This document shows positions 15,152-23,858 of a DNA stretch of 64,000 nucleotides, piece by piece. Position 1 is the stretch's first letter. Each line of letters opens with the position of its first letter. The position numbers and the translations under genes are program-made. This DNA comes from Myxococcales bacterium (GTDB lineage: Bacteria > Myxococcota_A > Bradymonadia > UBA7976 > UBA1532), in the NCBI GenBank assembly GCA_020633555.1, contig JACKDL010000016.1, positions 94,188 through 158,187 of the forward strand. Direction: 5' to 3'. The notes below the pieces were generated by a model. It had not been told where the DNA came from and did no database searches. It saw only the letters and a program-made list of their open reading frames with translations.

Positions 15152-16479
15152 GACGGGCCCCCGGCGGTGCGGTCGGCGCCCGCGCTGTCCAGCCCGGTGA
15201 TCACCGCCTGGCCGGCCTGCAACGGGCCCCCCGTCACCTGGGTCCAGGTGCCGTCCGTCACGCCCGTCTCGACGGGCACCGGGCGGGGCGCGCCGTCCTC
15301 CAGCACCCACACCTGCGGGCCCTTGGGGCGGGCCTTCGCGGCGGCGCCCGCGCTCTGCCGCTTGGGCCGGCCGGTGCCCAGCAACCCCGGCGGGCCCGGC
15401 GGGCCGCCCATGCGCGGCGCCTGCGCCTGAGGTGGCGTGAAGCGCAGCGCCGCGTTGGGCACCCGCAGCGCGTCATCCACCTTCTGGGCGGTGATGTGCG
15501 CCGTGGCGGTCATGCCGGGCCGCAGCCGCAGCTCGGGGTTCGCCACGGCGACCTGCACCTCGTAGGTCACCACGTTCTGGCTGGTGGTGGGCGCGAAGCG
15601 CACGCTGGACACCTGGCCGGCGAAGGTCAGGCCGGGCCACGCATCGACGGTGAACTGGGCCGCCTGGCCCGTGGCCACCCGCCCGACGTCGGCCTCGTCC
15701 ACCGCCAGCTCCAGGCGCATGCGGCGCAGATCCTCGGCCACGGTGAACAGCACGGGGGTCTGCAGCGAGGCCGCCACGGCGTTGCCCGGCTCGACGCTGC
15801 GGGTGAGCACGATGCCGTCGATGGGCGCCTTGATCTCGGCCTTCTCCAGATCGGTGCGCACCTGATCCACCTTCGCGCGGGCCAGCCGCTCCTGGGCCTG
15901 GGCGCTCGCGTGGGCGGCCTTGGCCCGGGCGTGGGCGGCGACGGCCTGCTCCAGCCCCTGGGCGGCGGCCAGGCCCCGGTCGGTGAGGGTCCGCGCCCGC
16001 GCGAGGGCCAGGCGGGCCTCGTCCTGGGTGGCCTTGGCCTGCTGCCGGGCGGCGCGGGCGGCGGCGAGCTGGGCCTCGGCCTGCTCGAGCTGAGTGCGCA
16101 GCGGCTCGGGATCCAGGCGCGCCATCACCTGCCCGGCGGTCACCCGGTCGTTCGCGTCGACGGCCACCGCCACCACGCGGCCCGAGATCTCGGCGCCCAC
16201 CTCCACCGTGCGCACGGGCTGGAGCGAGCCGGTGGCCACCACCTGCACCGCGATGATCCCGGGCTCGACGGGCGCGGTGCGGTAGCGCACGGGGGTGGGC
16301 GGGGCGGCGCCGCGCTGCCAGGCCCACGCGATGCCGCCTGCCGCGGTGGCCAGCACCAGCAAGGCCCCCAGGCGGCGGCGCCAGCGGCCGCGCCCATCCA
16401 GGCCCAGGCGGCGGCGCACGTCGGCGGCCGGATCGGCGGTCGGGTCGGTGGGGGGGCGGGGGGCGGCAAGCTCGGCCAT
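15148..16479 (-). CDS. MacA/HlyD-family periplasmic adaptor protein
   Basis: A 443-residue membrane-fusion protein. Start 16479 follows GGGAG and gives a short cytoplasmic tail, then one transmembrane helix (LGALLVLATAAGGIAWAW). Next come a barrel-sandwich/lipoyl half (VEVGAEISGRVVAV), a long Ala/Glu-rich coiled-coil hairpin around residues 125-215, the second lipoyl half (IKAPIDGIVLTRSVEPGN) and beta-barrel domains. A Pro/Gly-rich loop near residues 355-395 is an extra segment. It links the MacB-type permease to the TolC-like tunnel. First gene of the operon and divergent from the response regulator at 16667, which may regulate it. Confidence 0.9.
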   Translation of the reverse strand: MAELAAPRPPTDPTADPAADVRRRLGLDGRGRWRRRLGALLVLATAAGGIAWAWQRGAAPPTPVRYRTAPVEPGIIAVQVVATGSLQPVRTVEVGAEISGRVVAVAVDANDRVTAGQVMARLDPEPLRTQLEQAEAQLAAARAARQQAKATQDEARLALARARTLTDRGLAAAQGLEQAVAAHARAKAAHASAQAQERLARAKVDQVRTDLEKAEIKAPIDGIVLTRSVEPGNAVAASLQTPVLFTVAEDLRRMRLELAVDEADVGRVATGQAAQFTVDAWPGLTFAGQVSSVRFAPTTSQNVVTYEVQVAVANPELRLRPGMTATAHITAQKVDDALRVPNAALRFTPPQAQAPRMGGPPGPPGLLGTGRPKRQSAGAAAKARPKGPQVWVLEDGAPRPVPVETGVTDGTWTQVTGGPLQAGQAVITGLDSAGADRTAGGPS

Positions 16480-16654
16480 GATCGGCTCCCATCGGTCGCG
16501 GCGAGGGGGGTCCGCGACGGTTCCATCATCGGGGCCGCGCCGGCGGCGTTCCTGGGGGTTTGCGTGCCCGTTTCGTATCCGCCTGGGCGGCCCCGCCGGG
16601 CCTGCGGTGACAGACCGATACACAAGCCCCACGGGCCCCGGGGCCGGGCTGGGC

Positions 16655-16660
16655 TACAGT
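16655..16660 (+). promoter_or_regulatory. Possible -10 element (TACAGT) for a leaderless transcript
   Basis: TACAGT ends six bases before the ATG of the response regulator. The usual start point, about seven bases after a -10 element, would therefore fall on the ATG itself. No convincing -35 is seen, so the call is weak. Confidence 0.3.
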
Positions 16661-16666
16661 GCAGCC

Positions 16667-17368
16667 ATGCGCGCCGACCGCCCCCGCCTGCTGCTCGTGG
16701 AGGACGACCCCCGCCTGGCCGAGCTGGTGCGCGAGTACCTGACCCAGCAGGGGTTCGCCGTCGCCCACGAGGCCCGCGGCGATCGCGCCGTCGAGCGAAT
16801 CCTGGCCGAGCCCCCCGACCTGGTGATCCTCGACCTCATGCTGCCCGGCCTGGACGGCCTGTCGGTGTGCCGCCAGATCCGGCCCCGCTACACCGGCGGC
16901 GTGCTCATGCTCACCGCCCGCGGCGACGAGGTGGACGAGGTGGTGGGCCTGGAGGTGGGCGCCGACGACTACCTGGCCAAGCCCGTGCGCCCGCGGCTGC
17001 TGCTGGCCCACGTGAACGCCCTGCTGCGGCGGGTGAGCGCGCCGCCGGATCCGGCGGTGGATCAGCGGCTGGGGGTGGGCGACCTGGTGATCGACGCGGG
17101 GGCCCGGTCGGTGACCGTGGCGGGTGCGCCCGTTTCGCTCACCACCGCCGAGTTCGACCTGCTGTGGTTCCTGGCCGAGCGCGCTGGCGAGGTGGTGGCC
17201 CGCGAGGTCATCTACCCGGCCCTGCGCGGCATTGAGTACGACGGCCTGGACCGGTCGATGGACCTGCGCGTGGCGCGGCTGCGCCGCAAGCTGGGCGATG
17301 ACGCCCAGGATCCCCGCCGGCTGAAGTCGGTGCGCGGGGTGGGCTACCTGCTGGCGCGCGACCCATGA
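16667..17368 (+). CDS. OmpR/PhoB-family response regulator
   Basis: A 233-residue regulator with an N-terminal receiver domain: acidic pair in VEDD, phosphorylated Asp56 in VILDLMLPGLDG, conserved Lys in YLAKPV. The C-terminus is a winged-helix DNA-binding domain (LTTAEFDLLWFLA to VRGVGYLLARDP). The coding frame continues upstream, but start 16667 gives the canonical receiver length. It overlaps its histidine kinase by 4 bp (ATGA) and diverges from the efflux operon, so it probably controls pump expression; that link is inference. Confidence 0.93.
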   Translation: MRADRPRLLLVEDDPRLAELVREYLTQQGFAVAHEARGDRAVERILAEPPDLVILDLMLPGLDGLSVCRQIRPRYTGGVLMLTARGDEVDEVVGLEVGADDYLAKPVRPRLLLAHVNALLRRVSAPPDPAVDQRLGVGDLVIDAGARSVTVAGAPVSLTTAEFDLLWFLAERAGEVVAREVIYPALRGIEYDGLDRSMDLRVARLRRKLGDDAQDPRRLKSVRGVGYLLARDP

Positions 17369-18669
17369 CCCGCCGGCTGGTGCTGAGCGTGGCCCTGGCC
17401 ATCGCGGGGGCCATCGTCCTGGCGGCCTTCTGGCAGCGCTGGGCCTTCCACACCTTCGTGGTGGACCCCGAGCTCGAGCAGGGCGAGCTGACCCGCGGGC
17501 GCGTGGGCAACCTGGCCGGGCGGGTGGCCCGGGCGGCGGCGCAGGGGCTGGAACCGGCGGCCGTGGGCGCCGCGGTCCACGCGCCGGGCCAGGCCGCTCA
17601 GGCGCCGCCCGCCGACGCCCCCATGCGCCTGCGCACCCACGGGGTGACGCTGCACATCGAGCAGCCCACGCCAGCGGCCCTGTGGATCACCGCCGTGGAC
17701 GGGGCGCGCGTCGTGCGCGTGGGCCCCATCCCGCTGGACGGGCGCCCGGACGCGCTGTGGTGGATCCTGGGTACGGTGGCGTTGGTGGTGGGCCTGCTGG
17801 CGGCCCTGCTGGTGGCGGTGCCGCTGGCCCGCAGCCTGGATCGCCTGGCCGCGGCCGCCCGGCGCATCGCGGGTGGCGATCTGAGCGCGCGGGCGGCGGT
17901 GCGCCGGGGCCCCGTGCGCACGCTGGCCGACGACTTCAACGCCATGGCCGCGCACAACCAGCGCCTGGTGGAGAGCCAGGAGCACCTGCTGCAGGCCGTG
18001 TCCCACGAGCTGCGCACCCCCTGCGCCCGCATCCGCTTCGCCATCGAGATGTTGGAGACCGACGCCGAGCCCGGCCAGCGGGCCCGACGCGTGGCGGGCA
18101 TCGACCAGGATCTGGATGAGCTGGAAGGCCTGGTGGACGAGCTGCTGACCTACGCCCGCGCCCGGGCCGCCGGGGTCACCGCCGAGCGGGCGCCCTTGCC
18201 CGTGGCCGACGAGCTCGCGCGGCTGGTGGCGGATGTAGGCGGCCGCCGCGCCGGGGTGGCCGTCACCGTCGGCCCCGTGTCGCCGGCGCTGGTGGTCCAC
18301 GCCGAGGCCCGCACCTTCCGCCGGGCCCTGCGCAACCTGCTGTTGAACGCCGTGCGCTACGCCGAGGGCGCGGTGGTGGTGCACGCCCACGCCGAGGCCG
18401 ACGGGGTGTGCATCACCGTGGCCGACGACGGCCCCGGCATCCCCGCCGCGGATCGCGAGCGGGTGTTCGAGCCCTTCACTCGCCTGGATCCCAGCCGCAG
18501 CCGTGCCGGCGGCGGCGTGGGCCTGGGCCTGGCCATCGTGCGCCGGATCCTGCAGCTACACGGCGGCCGCGCCTGGGTGGAGGCCGACGCCACGCTGGGC
18601 GGCGCCCGCGTGGTGACCCGCTGGCCGGCGGGCGGCGCTACAGGAAGCGCCTCCACACCGGGTGGGTGA
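17365..18669 (+). CDS. Sensor histidine kinase (RstB/EnvZ type)
   Basis: A 434-residue membrane kinase. A first helix at residues 5-23 and a second at about 131-152 (WWILGTVALVVGLLAALL) enclose a periplasmic sensor of roughly 105 residues. A HAMP segment follows, then the phospho-acceptor His214 in SHELRTP, the N box (RNLLLNAVRY), G1 (DDGPGIP) and G2 (GVGLGLAIV) of the ATPase. It is co-translated with the response regulator before it. Its last 32 bp overlap the convergent enoyl-CoA isomerase gene. It likely senses an envelope signal and drives the regulator at 16667. Confidence 0.92.
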   Translation: MTRRLVLSVALAIAGAIVLAAFWQRWAFHTFVVDPELEQGELTRGRVGNLAGRVARAAAQGLEPAAVGAAVHAPGQAAQAPPADAPMRLRTHGVTLHIEQPTPAALWITAVDGARVVRVGPIPLDGRPDALWWILGTVALVVGLLAALLVAVPLARSLDRLAAAARRIAGGDLSARAAVRRGPVRTLADDFNAMAAHNQRLVESQEHLLQAVSHELRTPCARIRFAIEMLETDAEPGQRARRVAGIDQDLDELEGLVDELLTYARARAAGVTAERAPLPVADELARLVADVGGRRAGVAVTVGPVSPALVVHAEARTFRRALRNLLLNAVRYAEGAVVVHAHAEADGVCITVADDGPGIPAADRERVFEPFTRLDPSRSRAGGGVGLGLAIVRRILQLHGGRAWVEADATLGGARVVTRWPAGGATGSASTPGG

Positions 18670-19462
18670 GGGTCAGCGCCTTGAACACCAGGGCCGGGCC
18701 GCGCTTCTTGCGGCTCCACAGGAACTCGAACTGGCCGTTGAGGAAGGTGGGGCTCAGGAACGAGTCGGCCACCCGCACGGACTCCTCGGCGTTCACGGCG
18801 ATGAGCTCCTCGGCGGTGGCGCCGGCGCGGTAGCTGCGGGCGCGGCCCTCGGCGATCCAGCCCTCGGCGATGGCCTGGGCGCGGTCCAGGAGCGCGCCGG
18901 GGGCCACCACCTCCTGGGCCAGCCCGATCTCGGCGGCCTCGGCGCCGGTGGGCACCCAGCCCTCGGCGCCCAGCATGCGCTCGGCGGCCTCGGCGCCCAT
19001 CAGCCGCGCGAAGTACACGCTGGAGCAGCCCTCGCGGGCCACGCCCAGCTTGGCGAAGGGGGTCGAGAAGGTGGCCGCCTCGGACGCGATGAGCCCGTCG
19101 CACAGGGTGGCCGAGGTGACGCTGGCGCCGATGGCCGGGCCGTTCACCGCCACCAGGATCGGCTTGGGGAACTCGATGAAGCGCCGGAACAGGGCCTCGT
19201 TGTGCTCGACGATGAAGGCGTGCAGGGCCTTCGGGGCCTGCAGCTTGATGGTGCCGCCCAGGTTCACGCCGGCGCTGTAGTAGTCGCCGGCGCCGGTGAG
19301 GATCACCGCCTTCACGCTGGCGTCCGCGGCCGCGGCGGCGAGGGCTTCGGCCTTGGCGCGCATCATGGCCTCGGTCCAGCCGTTCAGCCGCCGGGGCAGG
19401 TTCATGGTGAGCGTGCGCACGCCGTTCACGTCGCGGATCAGCACCAAGGGCTCGGCGCTCAT
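18638..19462 (-). CDS. Enoyl-CoA hydratase/isomerase (ECI2-like)
   Basis: A 274-residue crotonase-fold enzyme. Start 19462 follows AGGAGGCCTGCC, a strong ribosome site; the frame upstream of it is only a shadow of the next gene. Oxyanion-hole elements are YYSAGVNLGG and NGPAIGASVT. The segment STPFAKLGVAREGCSS places a Glu where Delta3,Delta2-enoyl-CoA isomerases of the ECI2 type have their catalytic Glu. It therefore more likely shifts double bonds in unsaturated fatty-acid degradation than hydrates. Its 3' end overlaps the convergent kinase gene by 32 bp. Confidence 0.87.
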   Translation of the reverse strand: MSAEPLVLIRDVNGVRTLTMNLPRRLNGWTEAMMRAKAEALAAAAADASVKAVILTGAGDYYSAGVNLGGTIKLQAPKALHAFIVEHNEALFRRFIEFPKPILVAVNGPAIGASVTSATLCDGLIASEAATFSTPFAKLGVAREGCSSVYFARLMGAEAAERMLGAEGWVPTGAEAAEIGLAQEVVAPGALLDRAQAIAEGWIAEGRARSYRAGATAEELIAVNAEESVRVADSFLSPTFLNGQFEFLWSRKKRGPALVFKALTLTHPVWRRFL

Positions 19463-19497
19463 GGCAGGCCTCCTGTGGGTTCGGCGGCAGGGTGCCG

Positions 19498-21555
19498 CTA
19501 CGGCTTGCGCAGGTCCAGGCCCCCGGTCAGCGCGTAGCTCACGAAGTCGTCGAAGGCGGTCACCCGGATGGCGAAGGGGCCGTCCCCGGTGACGCGGTGG
19601 CCCCCGTCGCCCAGGGGCAGGTGCAGGAACACCCGCGCCGTGCCGGGGATGGGCGCGGCGCCCGCCAGATCCACCGGCTCGCCGTCGAGCGCCAGGGCGG
19701 TGTCGGCGGCGGCCACCACGGTCAAGAAGTCCAGAGCGTAAGTGCCGGGCACGAGGAAGGCGTAGTCCCGGCGGAGCTGCCGGTCGGGGGGCACCAGGAA
19801 CAGGCTGGGGTCGCCCGCGCGGGTGCCGAAGGGGCTGTCGGCCTGCACCAGATCCTGGCCGCCCAGCAGGCCCACCACCAGCAGGGGTTCGTCGGCCACC
19901 ACCCCCAGGGGGGCCGCCGTGGCCAGCTCGCAGGGCCCGTCCAGGCGCAGGGTGGTGGGTCCCGTGGCCAGGGCGTGGCAGTCGGTCAGGCCCGCGTCGG
20001 CCAGGGGCCGCGGCTCGCCCAGCTCCGCCAGCGGTCGGCTCAGGGTCACCGTGGTGCCCTCCACCTCGGGCACCAGCCGCCACCACACCTGCTGGTCGAG
20101 CCCCGAGCGCCCGCGGGGCGGCGGCGGCACCAGGGCGTAGCGGCGGCCCCAGGCGTCCACGGGCGGCACCTGCTCCTCCAGGTGGTCGCAGAAGCCCACG
20201 CCGTGGGGCACGAAGCTGCACAGGTGGCTGGCGAACACCGCCACCGGCCGGTCGGCCTCTACCCGCGCGCCGGTGGGATCGCCCGGCGCCCCGTCCTCCA
20301 CATGGGCCAGCCACACCTCGCCCGGGGCCAGGGCCAGGCGCAGGCGGCCGTCATCCAGGGCCAGGGTCCGCCCGGTCTCGTCGCGGCGGATGCGGGCGCC
20401 GTCCGGCAGGGTCAGGGTCACGGTCGCGCCCTGGGGCGCGGCCACCGCCACGGTGGCCGGCGCGGCTACACCCTCGAAGAAGAACACGGGCGCCCCGGCC
20501 ACGCGGTGGTCCAGGCCCAGCGCGGCCTCGGGGAACAGCAGGCTGGCGTCGTTGCTGAAGCTGAAATTGCAGCAGAAGGGCGCGAACTGATAGGCGGCCA
20601 CCGGCCCATCGGTGAGCACGCGCCAGCCCAGCGGGAAGGCCCCTGAGCGGGCCACGGTCCCGGCGTCGGCCGCGGGCAGCAGGAGGGTCGCCGTCCCGCC
20701 CGGGGGCACCGCCAGGCCGTCGGCCCGGGCCACGGCCGCGGCCACCACCCGGCCCGCGGCGTCGCGCACCTCGGAGCGGACGGTCTGGGGTCCGTACAGG
20801 TCGAAGGCGGGCTCGGGCACCAGCGGGTCGTCCGCCAGCGTCACCGCGTGCTCGGCCACCAGCGCGCCGAGCTGGCCGGTGGGATCCAGCGCTGTGATCG
20901 CCACGGGCTGCTCGCCCGGGTTGGTGAGCACCAGGCCCACCGGGGTGCCCGGGGTGTAGCGCTCGGCGAAGTTGGGCAGGGGCACGGCGGTGAAGGCGCA
21001 GCCCAGGTAGCTGCCCGCCTCGGCGGCGTCGGCACAGGCTGCGGGCTCGCAGGCCCCGGCGCGGCAGCGCAGCCCCGCGGGGCACGGGGCCAGCGGCCGC
21101 CACGCGGGGCCGGCGGGATCGCAGGCGGCGGGGGCGTCGGCGGCCAGGCACACCCGGTCCCCCTCGGCGCAGCCGCGGGGATCGGGGCGGCACGCGGCGT
21201 CCTGGCAGATCTCGCCCACCCCGCAGGCGCCGGGCCGCCAGCGGCCACCCCGGCAGCGCTCGATCACCGTGGGATCCTCGGGCCCGCAGCGCAGGGCCTC
21301 CTCGGCGCACTCGGCGGAGCTGTCGATGATCCCCAGATCCACCGGCCCCTCGTCGGGGGGCGGCGCGGCGTCGTAGCGGGCGTCGCGCGGGGGGCTGAAG
21401 TCCAGGGGGGGCCCGTCCGGGGCCGGGGCGTCGGGCGGCTCGCCGTCCACCAGCCGCCCCACGAAGGCCTCGCGGGCGGCGTCCACCGGCGCGGTGCTGG
21501 GATCCTCGCAGCCGCAGAGGGCCGCGAGCACCGCCAGCGCCCGCCCTGCGGTCAT
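19498..21555 (-). CDS. Large secreted lipoprotein with IgGFc-binding-type domain
   Basis: A 685-residue lipoprotein; start 21555 forms TGATG with the upstream stop, and the lipobox LAALCGC ends near residue 16. An Asp/Pro-rich linker and a Cys-rich region (about residues 90-195) precede a long beta-rich domain. Elements such as YQFAPFCCNFSFSNDASLL, VAVFASHLCSFVPHG, and the CDHLEEQVPPVDAWGRRYAL block are typical of the IgGFc-binding-like domain common in myxobacteria. This domain is thought to act in adhesion or surface display. Coupled to the small lipoprotein at 22043. Confidence 0.82.
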   Translation of the reverse strand: MTAGRALAVLAALCGCEDPSTAPVDAAREAFVGRLVDGEPPDAPAPDGPPLDFSPPRDARYDAAPPPDEGPVDLGIIDSSAECAEEALRCGPEDPTVIERCRGGRWRPGACGVGEICQDAACRPDPRGCAEGDRVCLAADAPAACDPAGPAWRPLAPCPAGLRCRAGACEPAACADAAEAGSYLGCAFTAVPLPNFAERYTPGTPVGLVLTNPGEQPVAITALDPTGQLGALVAEHAVTLADDPLVPEPAFDLYGPQTVRSEVRDAAGRVVAAAVARADGLAVPPGGTATLLLPAADAGTVARSGAFPLGWRVLTDGPVAAYQFAPFCCNFSFSNDASLLFPEAALGLDHRVAGAPVFFFEGVAAPATVAVAAPQGATVTLTLPDGARIRRDETGRTLALDDGRLRLALAPGEVWLAHVEDGAPGDPTGARVEADRPVAVFASHLCSFVPHGVGFCDHLEEQVPPVDAWGRRYALVPPPPRGRSGLDQQVWWRLVPEVEGTTVTLSRPLAELGEPRPLADAGLTDCHALATGPTTLRLDGPCELATAAPLGVVADEPLLVVGLLGGQDLVQADSPFGTRAGDPSLFLVPPDRQLRRDYAFLVPGTYALDFLTVVAAADTALALDGEPVDLAGAAPIPGTARVFLHLPLGDGGHRVTGDGPFAIRVTAFDDFVSYALTGGLDLRKP

Positions 21556-22043
21556 CAGTCTTCGATCCAGAAGGCGAACTGCACTTCGTCGGTCACGTCG
21601 CCGCAGGTCAGCGCGAAGCTGACCGTCCACAGCCCGCGCATGAACAGGTCGATGGGGCTCGCCTGGTAGGCGCCGTCGCCCACCTCGCTCACCGTGGGCG
21701 GCGTATTCGCGCCGTGGCCATGATCGGGCATGAAGGGGGTGACCGTGACGGCGCAGCCGGCCTGCGGGCCCTGGCCGTCCATCACCGTGAAGGCCCAGGT
21801 GTGCTGGGTGCGCGTCAGCGGATCGGGATCCGAGGTGTCCAAGCGCACCATCAGGCCCTGGGCGCCCATCTTCATCAAACCGGGCTGCCAGGCGTCGGCT
21901 TGCACGCCGCCGCTGCCGCCCCCGCCGTCGGCCAGGTGCCCGTGGCCCCCCGCGCCGCCGGCCCCGCCGCCGCCCTCGCTGGAGTCGTCGTCACAGCCCC
22001 ACAGGGCCAGGCTGAAGAGTGCTGCCGCCGCCCACCTGCGCAT
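21555..22043 (-). CDS. FixH/YtkA-like lipoprotein
   Basis: A 162-residue lipoprotein. Start 22043 has GGGAGGATCC directly before it, and the lipobox is LALWGC. After a Gly/Ser linker rich in His, the C-terminal 100 residues form an immunoglobulin-like fold (HTWAFTVMDGQG, then VTPFMPDHGHG and GLWTVSFALTCGD). This resembles FixH/YtkA-type domains, some of which bind copper. The HGHG and DHGHG motifs could bind metal, but that is inference. It is translationally coupled to the IgGFc-type lipoprotein. Confidence 0.75.
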   Translation of the reverse strand: MRRWAAAALFSLALWGCDDDSSEGGGGAGGAGGHGHLADGGGGSGGVQADAWQPGLMKMGAQGLMVRLDTSDPDPLTRTQHTWAFTVMDGQGPQAGCAVTVTPFMPDHGHGANTPPTVSEVGDGAYQASPIDLFMRGLWTVSFALTCGDVTDEVQFAFWIED

Positions 22044-22070
22044 GGATCCTCCCGTCGTCATGGGGGGAGC

Positions 22071-22973
22071 CTACCGCGGGTGCGCCACCTGCTCCACCAG
22101 CCCCAGCAGCTCGACCCAGTACAGGGCGTCCTGGGGGCAATCGTTGTGGCCGCAGTCGCGGGCCACCAGCCGCCCCTTGGCCGCCTGGGCCAGCCGCTGC
22201 CCATGGGTGAAGGGCACCACCCCGTCGGCCCGACCGTGGAGCACCAGCGTGGGCACCGGGTGGGCCTGCACGGCGGCCAGGGTGTCCAACGGATCCAGCA
22301 CCGCGAAGCCCGGCACGCGGAACTGCGCGGCCATGGCCCGGGCGCTGGCGAAGGTGCTCTCCAGGATCAGCCCGCGGGCCGGCCGAACGGCGTGCAGGGC
22401 GCCCAGCACCCCGCCGCCCAGGCTGCGACCGTGGTAGACGATCTGGAAGCGGTTCACCTCGGGCCGCCGGGCCGCCTGATCCACGAAGGCCTGCAGATCG
22501 GCCACCAGCCCGGCCTGGGTGGGGGCGCCGCCGCTGCGCCCGTAGCCGCGGTACTCCAGGGTGGCCACGCTGACGCCGCGCTCGGCGTAGCCAGCCAGCC
22601 AGCCGAGCTGCTCGTGGGCCAGCTCGCCGTTGCCGTGGGCGTACACCACCAGGGGGCCGGGGTGCTCGGCGTCGCAGCCCAGGCCCGGCCGGAACCAGCC
22701 CTCGCTCAGGCCGTCGGGGTGGGTCACGTCCAGGGGGAGCCACCCGGCGGGGGCCGGCCGCCGGGGATCGACGGCCAGGCGGGTGCCGGGGAAGAGCACG
22801 GCGCGCTGGGCGGCGAAGAGCAGGCCGCACCAGCCCAGGTAGCCCCCGGCCAGCAAGGCCACGGCGCGGGCGGTCCAGCGGATCCAGGGGGCGGCGTCGG
22901 CGGTCAGGCCCACCGCCCACCCCAGGCCCAGCCAGCCGACGAGGACGGCGGCCAGGGCAGGCAGCCAGAGCAT
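22071..22973 (-). CDS. Membrane-anchored alpha/beta hydrolase (BEM46-like)
   Basis: A 300-residue protein with two hydrophobic segments at the N-terminus (residues 1-28 and about 37-55) and a catalytic alpha/beta-hydrolase domain. The nucleophile elbow is YHGRSLGGG (Ser), followed by the Asp region HGRADGVVPF and the His region ARDCGHNDCP, an intact triad. The oxyanion strand VVYAHGNGE is also present. Members act as esterases or lipases of unknown substrate. The start overlaps the phosphatidylserine synthase stop, so it may act on lipids. Confidence 0.85.
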   Translation of the reverse strand: MLWLPALAAVLVGWLGLGWAVGLTADAAPWIRWTARAVALLAGGYLGWCGLLFAAQRAVLFPGTRLAVDPRRPAPAGWLPLDVTHPDGLSEGWFRPGLGCDAEHPGPLVVYAHGNGELAHEQLGWLAGYAERGVSVATLEYRGYGRSGGAPTQAGLVADLQAFVDQAARRPEVNRFQIVYHGRSLGGGVLGALHAVRPARGLILESTFASARAMAAQFRVPGFAVLDPLDTLAAVQAHPVPTLVLHGRADGVVPFTHGQRLAQAAKGRLVARDCGHNDCPQDALYWVELLGLVEQVAHPR

Positions 22974-23770
22974 CAGGCGGGGCCGCCCTCGTCGGGCTGG
23001 GCAGCCTCGGGGGTCGCCTCATCCTCGAACTCGGGCGGGTGCAGCAGCATGTAGCCGGCGCCCACGCCCAGGTACATCACCAGCAGGCCCAGCATGTACT
23101 CGGGGAACAGCCGCAGCGGGACCAGGATGTACACCGCCGCGATGTTCGCGATCTGGAACAGGTTGAAGGCCTTGTTCTTGCGGGGCTTCAGCTTGGGCAG
23201 CTTCACGTTGCTGACCATGGCCATGCCGCCGACCAGCATGATGCCCGGCCAGGCCTTCAGGTAGGCCTCGGGCAGCCCATAGCCGTCCCACACCAGGTAC
23301 AGGGCCGCCACCAGGGCGCCCATGAAGGTGGTGGGGATGCCGTAGAAGATCTTGTCGCCGCCGGGGGGCTCGCTGATGTTGAAGCGGGCCAGGCGCATGC
23401 CGGTGGCCACCACGTAGAAGCCCACGCCGGCCAGCATGAGCATCTTGTTCAGCGGCAGCTCGGACACCCCCAGCCGGGTGTAGGCCAGCGCCCCGGGGGC
23501 GATGCCGAACACCACGAAGTCGGCGAAGCTGTCGAACTGCACCCCGAACTCGGAGCTGGCGTTCATGAGCCGGGCCGAGGAGCCGTCGAGCTTGTCGAGC
23601 AGCACCCCCCAGCAGATCATCCAGGCCGCCAGCCGGAACTGCTCGGCGCCGTCCAGGCCCCGCAGCTCGTTGGCGTACCCGGTCATGCTCATGACCACCG
23701 AGGCGAGCCCGAACAGCATCGACAGCGCCGTGAAGCTGTTGGGGACGAAGTATTTGGGATGTACGCGCAT
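22973..23770 (-). CDS. pssA: CDP-diacylglycerol-serine O-phosphatidyltransferase
   Basis: A 265-residue integral membrane enzyme. The CDP-alcohol phosphotransferase signature is complete within DKLDGSSARLMNASSEFGVQ and continues FDSFADF, giving the spacing D-x2-DG-x2-AR-x8-G-x3-D-x3-D. Several hydrophobic helices follow (FVVFGIAPGALAY; MLMLAGVGFYVVATG). The enzyme makes phosphatidylserine from CDP-diacylglycerol and serine, the step before phosphatidylethanolamine. The N-terminal FVPNSFTALSMLFGLAS matches bacterial type II PssA. Its stop overlaps the hydrolase start by 1-3 bp. Confidence 0.88.
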   Translation of the reverse strand: MRVHPKYFVPNSFTALSMLFGLASVVMSMTGYANELRGLDGAEQFRLAAWMICWGVLLDKLDGSSARLMNASSEFGVQFDSFADFVVFGIAPGALAYTRLGVSELPLNKMLMLAGVGFYVVATGMRLARFNISEPPGGDKIFYGIPTTFMGALVAALYLVWDGYGLPEAYLKAWPGIMLVGGMAMVSNVKLPKLKPRKNKAFNLFQIANIAAVYILVPLRLFPEYMLGLLVMYLGVGAGYMLLHPPEFEDEATPEAAQPDEGGPA

Positions 23771-23858
23771 GGCCGCGCATCTTGGTCATTTGGCGGGCCG
23801 CCGGCAAGCGCGGGCTGTCTGCTATCCTCCCGGCGCCCCCCTCACCCAGGAGCCCCCC

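Noticed and set aside
18638..20314. 558-codon version of the enoyl-CoA isomerase
   Set aside because: The first 284 codons shadow the IgGFc-type gene; the internal start at 19462 has a strong ribosome site and gives the normal family length.
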